DNA of 64,000 bases from Cupriavidus necator (GTDB lineage: Bacteria; Pseudomonadota; Gammaproteobacteria; Burkholderiales; Burkholderiaceae): assembly GCF_013141915.1 (NCBI RefSeq), contig NZ_SROX01000017.1, positions 62,001-126,000 of the forward strand. The letters are read 5' to 3'. Positions within the stretch are counted from its first letter, which is position 1. Every line of letters starts with the position of its first letter. This document shows positions 59,256 to 64,000 of this stretch, piece by piece. Under the pieces are notes generated by a model, which was not told where the DNA came from, ran no database searches, and worked only from the letters and a program-made list of their open reading frames with translations. Both the position numbers and the translations under genes were made by a program.

Positions 59256-60155
59256 ATGCGATTCGAGGATCTAGAAGCCTTCCTGGTCGTGATCGACCAG
59301 GGCAACCTGCACCGCGCCGCCGAAACCCTGGGCATGACCCAGTCCGGCCTGTCCAAGACGCTGGCGCGGCTGGAAGGCGAAGCCGGCATGCCCTTGTTCG
59401 AGCGCACCCCGCGCGGGCTGGTGCCGACCGGCGCGGGCCGCACCCTGGCGGCGCATGCGCGCCGCATCTCGCTGGCCGCCGGCGACCTGCGCAACGAGCT
59501 GGCCGAACAGCGCGCCGCGCGCGCGGGCACGGTGCGCCTGGGCGCCATCCCGTACCTGCTGCCGTCGCTGCTGTCGCCGCTGCTGGCGCGCTTTTTCCTG
59601 AGCCGCCCGCTGGCCACGTTCTCGATCGAGACCCATTTGAGCGCGCGCCTGATGGCGATGCTGCAGAACGGCGAAGCCGACCTGATCCTGGGCGCGCGTC
59701 CCGCCAGCCTGCCGGCGGACATTGCCTGGCTGCCGCTCGGGCCGCTCAGCATGCAGATCGTGTGCCGCAGTGCCCACCCGCGCCGCGACGGTTTTCGGAC
59801 GCTGGCGGACCTCGCAGGCGAACGCTGGGTGGTGCCGGCCAGTTCGCTGTACCTGCGCCAGTGGCTGGAAGAACGGTTTACCGCGGTCGGGCTGCCGCCG
59901 CCGCGCGTGGCGGTGGAAAGCACGGCGTCTCCGGTCGCCTTCGGCGAGTTGCTGCGGCACTCGGACCTGCTCGGCATCATGCCGCCGCGCATGCTGCGCC
60001 AGGCCGAAGGCCAGGGACTGGCCGCGATCGAAGCCCCGGGCATGTCGTGGCAGCACGAACTGGCCGTGCTGTGGCGCGCGGACGGCTACCTGTCGCCGAT
60101 CTGCCAGGACTTCCGCGATGCGGTGGTGGCGTGGTGCGAAGAGATGGCGTTGTGA
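59256..60155 (+). CDS. LysR-family transcriptional regulator
   Basis: 299 aa from MRFEDLEAFLVVIDQGNLHRAAETLGMTQSGLSKTLARLEGEAGMPLFERT, an intact winged helix-turn-helix. The effector domain (about 90-299) has the usual two lobes. It is divergent from the Bug-oxidoreductase-CoA-transferase genes, the classical LysR arrangement, so it probably controls them in response to the imported acid. The 227-base interval 59029-59255 should hold the operator; I did not find an unambiguous T-N11-A palindrome. Confidence 0.95.
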   Translation: MRFEDLEAFLVVIDQGNLHRAAETLGMTQSGLSKTLARLEGEAGMPLFERTPRGLVPTGAGRTLAAHARRISLAAGDLRNELAEQRAARAGTVRLGAIPYLLPSLLSPLLARFFLSRPLATFSIETHLSARLMAMLQNGEADLILGARPASLPADIAWLPLGPLSMQIVCRSAHPRRDGFRTLADLAGERWVVPASSLYLRQWLEERFTAVGLPPPRVAVESTASPVAFGELLRHSDLLGIMPPRMLRQAEGQGLAAIEAPGMSWQHELAVLWRADGYLSPICQDFRDAVVAWCEEMAL

Positions 60156-60167
60156 GCCCTGGGCGTC

Positions 60168-61130
60168 TCAGGGCACCCACCAGTAGCGCGTGACATGGAA
60201 GAACACCGGCGCGGCGAACACCACCGAGTCAAGCCGGTCGAGCATGCCGCCGTGGCCCTGGATCATGTGGCCCCAGTCCTTGATGCCGCGGTCGCGCTTG
60301 ATCGCCGACATCACCAGCCCGCCAAGGAAGCCCATCAGCGCGATCACCAGCGCGATCGCGCCGGCCTGCCATGGCGAGAACGGCGTGATCCACCACAGCG
60401 CCGCGCCCAGCGCGGTGGCGCTGGCGACGCCGCCGACAAAACCCTCGACGGTTTTCGACGGCGACAGCAGCGGCGCGATCTTGCGCTTGCCGCACAGCTT
60501 GCCCCACACGTACTGCAGCACGTCGCTGCCCTGCACCACGATCACCAGGAACGCGATCAGCAGCAGGTTGCGCCCGTCGAAGCCCGGGATCGGCAGCGTC
60601 AGCAGCGCCGGCACGTGCGAGATGCAGAACACGCACACCATCACCGCCCACTGCACCCCGGCGCAACGCTCGAGGAAGCGCGTGGTCTCGGCCGACAGCG
60701 CCGCCAGGATCGGCAGGATCAGGAAGGCGTAGACCGGGATCAGGATCGAGAACATGCCGTACCAGCCGATATAGACCAGCACGTACTGCAGCGGCAGGAA
60801 CACGAAGAACGCGGCGACGATGGCGCGATGGTCGCCGCGTCGCGTGGTGGTGATGGTGACGAACTCGCGCAGCGCGAAGAACGACAGCAGGTAGAACAGC
60901 ACGATCACCGCGGTGCGCCCCAGCGCGAAGGCGGCGCCCATGATGCCGATCATCCACCACCAGGCCCACACGCGCTGCCCCAGGTTGTCGATTACCGCGT
61001 GCCGGCCGCCGCCCGCCACGCGCCAGCGTAGCAGCGCGGTCACGGTCGAGGCCAGCAGCAGCACGCCGAACAGGCCGCCAAACAGCAGCCAGGTCTCGCG
61101 GCTCCAATGCAGGGTGGGCATGGCGTTCAT
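60168..61130 (-). CDS. Second phosphatidate cytidylyltransferase (CdsA homologue)
   Basis: 320 aa with about eight to nine hydrophobic helices and the CDP-DAG synthase signature SPSKTVEGFVGGV and SAIKRDRGIKDWGHMIQGHGGMLDRLDS near the end. It is longer at the N-terminus and clearly different from the housekeeping CdsA at 25088. The ATG at 61130 overlaps the plsC-like stop by four bases (ATGA). It should make CDP-diacylglycerol for the lipid pathway of this cluster. The extension of the frame beyond 61130 is a shadow. Confidence 0.93.
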   Translation of the reverse strand: MNAMPTLHWSRETWLLFGGLFGVLLLASTVTALLRWRVAGGGRHAVIDNLGQRVWAWWWMIGIMGAAFALGRTAVIVLFYLLSFFALREFVTITTTRRGDHRAIVAAFFVFLPLQYVLVYIGWYGMFSILIPVYAFLILPILAALSAETTRFLERCAGVQWAVMVCVFCISHVPALLTLPIPGFDGRNLLLIAFLVIVVQGSDVLQYVWGKLCGKRKIAPLLSPSKTVEGFVGGVASATALGAALWWITPFSPWQAGAIALVIALMGFLGGLVMSAIKRDRGIKDWGHMIQGHGGMLDRLDSVVFAAPVFFHVTRYWWVP

Positions 61131-61753
61131 TCCAGTTCCGGGGCAAGCGCGAGCAGGCCGTCGCGGCAGCGCGCAAGGAACGCTTCCTTGCTGTCGTCGT
61201 CTGCCAGCCGCAGGGGCTGGCCGAAGGTCACAGTGCACAGCAGCGGCACCGGCACCACTTCGCCCTTGGGCATCACGCGGTTCAGGTTGTCGATCCACAC
61301 TGGCACGAATTCGACCTGCGGGCAGGCCCGCGCCAGATGGTAGATGCCGCTCTTGAGCGGCAGCAGGCGCGCGTCGGTGGTGTTGCGCGTGCCTTCGGGA
61401 AACAGGATCAGCGAGTCGCCCGCCGCCAGGCCGGCCCGCATCAGCGCGATCGGGTCGCTGCCCGGGTCGCTGCGGGTGCGGTCGATCAACAGCGCGCGGA
61501 ACACGTCGCGGCCGATAAAGCGCCGCAGCGGCGATGTCTCCCAGTAATCGGCGCCGGCCACCGGCCGCGTGACCGTGCGCAGGTCGGGCGGCAGGCAGCC
61601 CCAGATCAACACGAAATCGCCATGGCTGCTGTGGTTGGCAAAGTAGACGCGCTGCACCGCGGCCGGGATGCAGCCCTGCCAGTTGGCGCGCATGCCGGTC
61701 AGCAGCCGGGCGAAGACGATAATCGCGCGTGCGGTGGCACGGGCAAGCCACAT
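61127..61753 (-). CDS. PlsC-type 1-acyl-glycerol-3-phosphate acyltransferase
   Basis: 208 aa. The acyltransferase motifs are present: NHSSHGD (H-x4-D), the IGRDVFR block, and FPEGTRNTTD, followed by the VEFVPVWIDNLNR region. An N-terminal amphipathic helix probably binds the membrane. It produces phosphatidate, the substrate of the CdsA homologue translated directly after it. It is shorter than housekeeping PlsC proteins, so it is probably a paralogue. Confidence 0.92.
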   Translation of the reverse strand: MWLARATARAIIVFARLLTGMRANWQGCIPAAVQRVYFANHSSHGDFVLIWGCLPPDLRTVTRPVAGADYWETSPLRRFIGRDVFRALLIDRTRSDPGSDPIALMRAGLAAGDSLILFPEGTRNTTDARLLPLKSGIYHLARACPQVEFVPVWIDNLNRVMPKGEVVPVPLLCTVTFGQPLRLADDDSKEAFLARCRDGLLALAPELE

Positions 61754-61759
61754 GGTTGT

Positions 61760-62203
61760 TTACCTCAGGATCAGGGTCAGCAAGGCCAGCGCCAGCTGGC
61801 ACACGGTCAGCGCGGCGCTCGCGCGCACCAGCCGCAGCGCGCCGCGGGCGCGTTCGGACAGCGGGCGTGCGGCGCGCGCGGCGGGCATCCAGCCCAGTTC
61901 AAGCAACGCGCCATCGAGCCCGGCCAGGTCGGGCTGGGCCGGCACGCCGCCGGCAAGCGCGCCGAACAGGCGGCGGTCGATCGCGACACGCAACAGCAGC
62001 CAGAGCTGGGGCAGCGCCAGCAGCAGGGCCAGCGCCGCCGGCCAGCGCGAGATTGCGGTGCCCGCGCCCAGCCACGCCGCCAGCATGGCGAACGCCAGTC
62101 CCGCCGCGCCTACCCACGCGGCACCCGCGAGCGCCCCCGTCACCGCGTGAGCGATCCAGTTGTCGGTGCGGTGCGACAACGCTGCGTCGTGGTCAGCGGC
62201 CAT
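61760..62203 (-). CDS. Small membrane protein of the lipid cluster
   Basis: 147 aa, no family recognised. Two hydrophobic segments near the N-terminus (about 17-46 and 53-76) and one at the extreme C-terminus (about 127-147) flank a polar part with GLDGALLELGWMP. It starts at MAADHDA (62203), overlapping the phosphatase stop by 11 bases, and ends 6 bases before plsC. Its place inside a fully coupled lipid operon suggests a subunit or partner role. Confidence 0.8.
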   Translation of the reverse strand: MAADHDAALSHRTDNWIAHAVTGALAGAAWVGAAGLAFAMLAAWLGAGTAISRWPAALALLLALPQLWLLLRVAIDRRLFGALAGGVPAQPDLAGLDGALLELGWMPAARAARPLSERARGALRLVRASAALTVCQLALALLTLILR

Positions 62204-63569
62204 CGCCAGGCTCCTGCGTGGCCGCACGGTCCAGCCAGCGCTGCAGCGCGTCGGCATGTTCACGGCCCAGCACCACGGCGGGCCGATGCCGGCGCAGCAC
62301 CGCCAGCGCGGCGCCGGCGTCGCGCAGGCCTTGCTGTCGTGCCAGCCACGCTGCCGCCACCAGCGCGCTGCGCGAATAGCCCAGCGCGCAGCTGACCAGC
62401 ACGCGGCGCCCCTGCCGCTGCCAGGTGTCGAGTTGCGTCACGGCTTGTTCGAGCTGCTGCGGCGTAGGCACGGTCAGGTCCAGCACCGGCACGCAGCGAT
62501 ATGCCAGGCCCGGCCCGCTGGCCGCGCGCGGCAGCTCGGCGCTGAGGTCAAGCACCGCATCCGCGCCGAGCGCGCGCAGCTCGGCCCGCGTCGGGAAGCG
62601 GCCCACCCAGAGGTCCGGCGCGATCGCGCTGGCCTGCGGCGCGCGCCGCGTCCACCAGCGCGAATTGAGGAAGGCCCCCAGCAGGTAAGGCGCCAGCACC
62701 CAACGTGCGCCCGGCGCCATGGCGCCGTCGCCGTCCTTCTGGAACCACGCCGGCGCGGCCAGCGCGTAGATGCGGGCCACGCAGGCCAGCGCCAGCGCGG
62801 CCCACAGCAGCAGGAAGGCCAGCGTCACCGCCCCGCCCACCGCCAGCACCGCGCACAGCAGCGCCACCAGCGCACCCACGCCGTAGCGGCGCGCCAGCTG
62901 GCGCGTGCGTGCATCCGGCACACCCGCCGCGGCCACAGGCAGCCGCATCGGCAACAGGTAAACGCACAGCCAGCCCACCAGCGCGCCGGTGGGCACGTCG
63001 ATCAGGTGATGCTGCCAGGTGGTCAGCACCGAGATCCCGATCAGCGCAAACCAGCCGTGCAGCATCCAGCGCCAGCCGCCGCGCAGATGCGCGGCAAAGG
63101 CGACCCACAGGATCACCAGCAGGCTGATATGCAGCGACGGTGCCTGGTTGAACGGCAGGTCGAAGCCGCCCAGCAGCGTGAACAGCCGGCCCGGCAGGCC
63201 GTCGGCATCGGGCCGCGCAAAGCTGAAGCGCAGCGGGAAGGCGATAAAGCACGCCACCGACACCAGTTGCGCCAGCACCAGCCGCTTGACATGCGTGATC
63301 AGCGCCGCGCGGCTGCGCCACAGGAAGAACGAGATGCCGTACAGCAGGTCGATCGACCAGTACGGCACGATGGTCCAGGGCAGGAACGGAATGCCCCGCT
63401 CCCATTCGAAGTAGAACGACGGCACGTCGGCGCGCTGGCTTGCCAGCCAGTTGGCCAGGCCATAGCTGGAGAAGAAGAACGCGCCGGCCAGCGCCAGCAG
63501 CACGCAGGCCAGGCCCCACGGCCGCTGCGACTGCGCACCGGCCTCGGCCAGCGTCGGCACCGTGCTCAT
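62193..63569 (-). CDS. PAP2-like / dual-specificity phosphatase fusion
   Basis: 458 aa with two phosphatase modules. The N-terminal two-thirds is a six- to eight-helix membrane part with PAP2-type motifs NQAPSLHIS and TTWQHHLIDVPTGA, the catalytic His sites of lipid phosphate phosphatases. The C-terminal domain (about 320-458) has the Cys-x5-Arg loop VSCALGYSRSA of dual-specificity (tyrosine-type) phosphatases, with Ser in place of the usual His before Cys. It starts at MSTVPTLAEAG (63569), coupled as ATGA to the methyltransferase. It may dephosphorylate lipid head groups such as phosphatidylglycerol- or inositol-phosphates. Confidence 0.9.
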   Translation of the reverse strand: MSTVPTLAEAGAQSQRPWGLACVLLALAGAFFFSSYGLANWLASQRADVPSFYFEWERGIPFLPWTIVPYWSIDLLYGISFFLWRSRAALITHVKRLVLAQLVSVACFIAFPLRFSFARPDADGLPGRLFTLLGGFDLPFNQAPSLHISLLVILWVAFAAHLRGGWRWMLHGWFALIGISVLTTWQHHLIDVPTGALVGWLCVYLLPMRLPVAAAGVPDARTRQLARRYGVGALVALLCAVLAVGGAVTLAFLLLWAALALACVARIYALAAPAWFQKDGDGAMAPGARWVLAPYLLGAFLNSRWWTRRAPQASAIAPDLWVGRFPTRAELRALGADAVLDLSAELPRAASGPGLAYRCVPVLDLTVPTPQQLEQAVTQLDTWQRQGRRVLVSCALGYSRSALVAAAWLARQQGLRDAGAALAVLRRHRPAVVLGREHADALQRWLDRAATQEPGDGR

Positions 63570-64000
63570 GCGCCGCGCCTGCGCGCCAGGCTGACGGTGA
63601 AGATGCCCCACGGGTCGATGCGCTGCGTCACCTTGTCGAAGCCCGCGGCCCGCACCAGTTCATCCATCTCGGCCTGCGAACGTCGGCGCATCACCCACGC
63701 CGCGCCGGCGCGGTGGCTGGTCAGCGCGCGCGCGATAAACTCCAGCTGCGGATGCCAGGGCTGGCCGGTGTAGACCAGGTAGCCGCCCGGCGGCACCGCG
63801 CGCGCCAGGCCCTCGAGCGAGCGGCGCACCATGGCGTTGTCGGGGAACAGTTCGTACAGGCCGGACACCACTGCCAGCGTCGGTGCCGGCGCCAGCGCGG
63901 CCAGGCTGGCGCCGTCGAAGGCATCGCCCTGCTCGAAGCGGGCCACGCCCTGCAGGCCCTTGGCGGCGATCAGCGCGCGCCCCTGCTCCACGTTCAGCGC
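63566..64000 (-). CDS. SAM-dependent methyltransferase, 5' end outside the window
   Basis: The last 144 residues of a larger protein; the frame is open at base 64000 and the internal GTG at 63991 is not a convincing start. Visible are the second half of a class I fold: FEQGDAFDG, the PTLAVVSGLYELFPDN strand and GGYLVYTGQPWHPQLE, and a C-terminal RRRSQAEMDELVRAAGF block. In related operons this gene is often a hydrolase-methyltransferase fusion; that cannot be checked here. It is the first visible gene of the coupled lipid cluster. Confidence 0.85.
   Translation of the reverse strand, partial: ALNVEQGRALIAAKGLQGVARFEQGDAFDGASLAALAPAPTLAVVSGLYELFPDNAMVRRSLEGLARAVPPGGYLVYTGQPWHPQLEFIARALTSHRAGAAWVMRRRSQAEMDELVRAAGFDKVTQRIDPWGIFTVSLARRRGA

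Overview
The window is a stretch of high-GC (roughly two-thirds G+C) chromosome from a betaproteobacterium. Gene content and order, the protein sequences (GlnD, RluB with a long basic arm, the ZipA/LigA/SMC block, the Lpx/BamA superoperon) and two Bug-type solute receptors point to Burkholderiaceae, most likely Cupriavidus. It is mainly core housekeeping DNA. There is no prophage, insertion sequence, CRISPR array or rRNA operon.

Layout. 1-5510: a truncated MFS transporter, then guaA, a small membrane protein and guaB on the minus strand (GMP synthesis). 5634-9730: a DMT exporter, a DUF4124 protein, the rnfH/ratA pair divergent from smpB, and an SPFH protein. 9851-14031: nfeD, then ppsA and its regulator ppsR, transcribed divergently. 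14085-30335: a long minus-strand superoperon running rpsB-tsf-pyrH-frr-uppS-cdsA-dxr-rseP-bamA-skp-lpxD-fabZ-lpxA-lpxB-rnhB-trmH. It links translation, isoprenoid and phospholipid precursors, outer-membrane assembly and lipid A. 30673-36024: map, glnD and rluB on the plus strand. 36156-43787: def, ligA, zipA and smc on the minus strand.

44217-51292: a ferritin-like diiron protein, a DMT exporter, then the lysine/diaminopimelate block dapC-dapD-(small coiled-coil membrane protein)-(Spx/ArsC-like)-dapE-prmB. 51557-60155: an accessory catabolic and transport region with an MFS transporter, two Bug receptors, an acyl-CoA ligase, a tRNA-Val(GAC), a CaiB-type CoA-transferase, a quinone-oxidoreductase-like enzyme and a LysR regulator. 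60168-64000: a tightly coupled minus-strand lipid cluster (methyltransferase, PAP2/dual-specificity phosphatase fusion, small membrane protein, PlsC, second CdsA), cut by the window end.

Most interesting points: the end-of-window lipid cluster with its PAP2-phosphatase fusion and second CdsA; the tandem Arg/Asp/Gly-rich repeat arm of RluB; dyads in the ppsA/ppsR divergent region; the structured rpsB leader; and dispersed REP-like palindromes, including one head-to-head doublet. No clearly undescribed defence or mobile system is visible.
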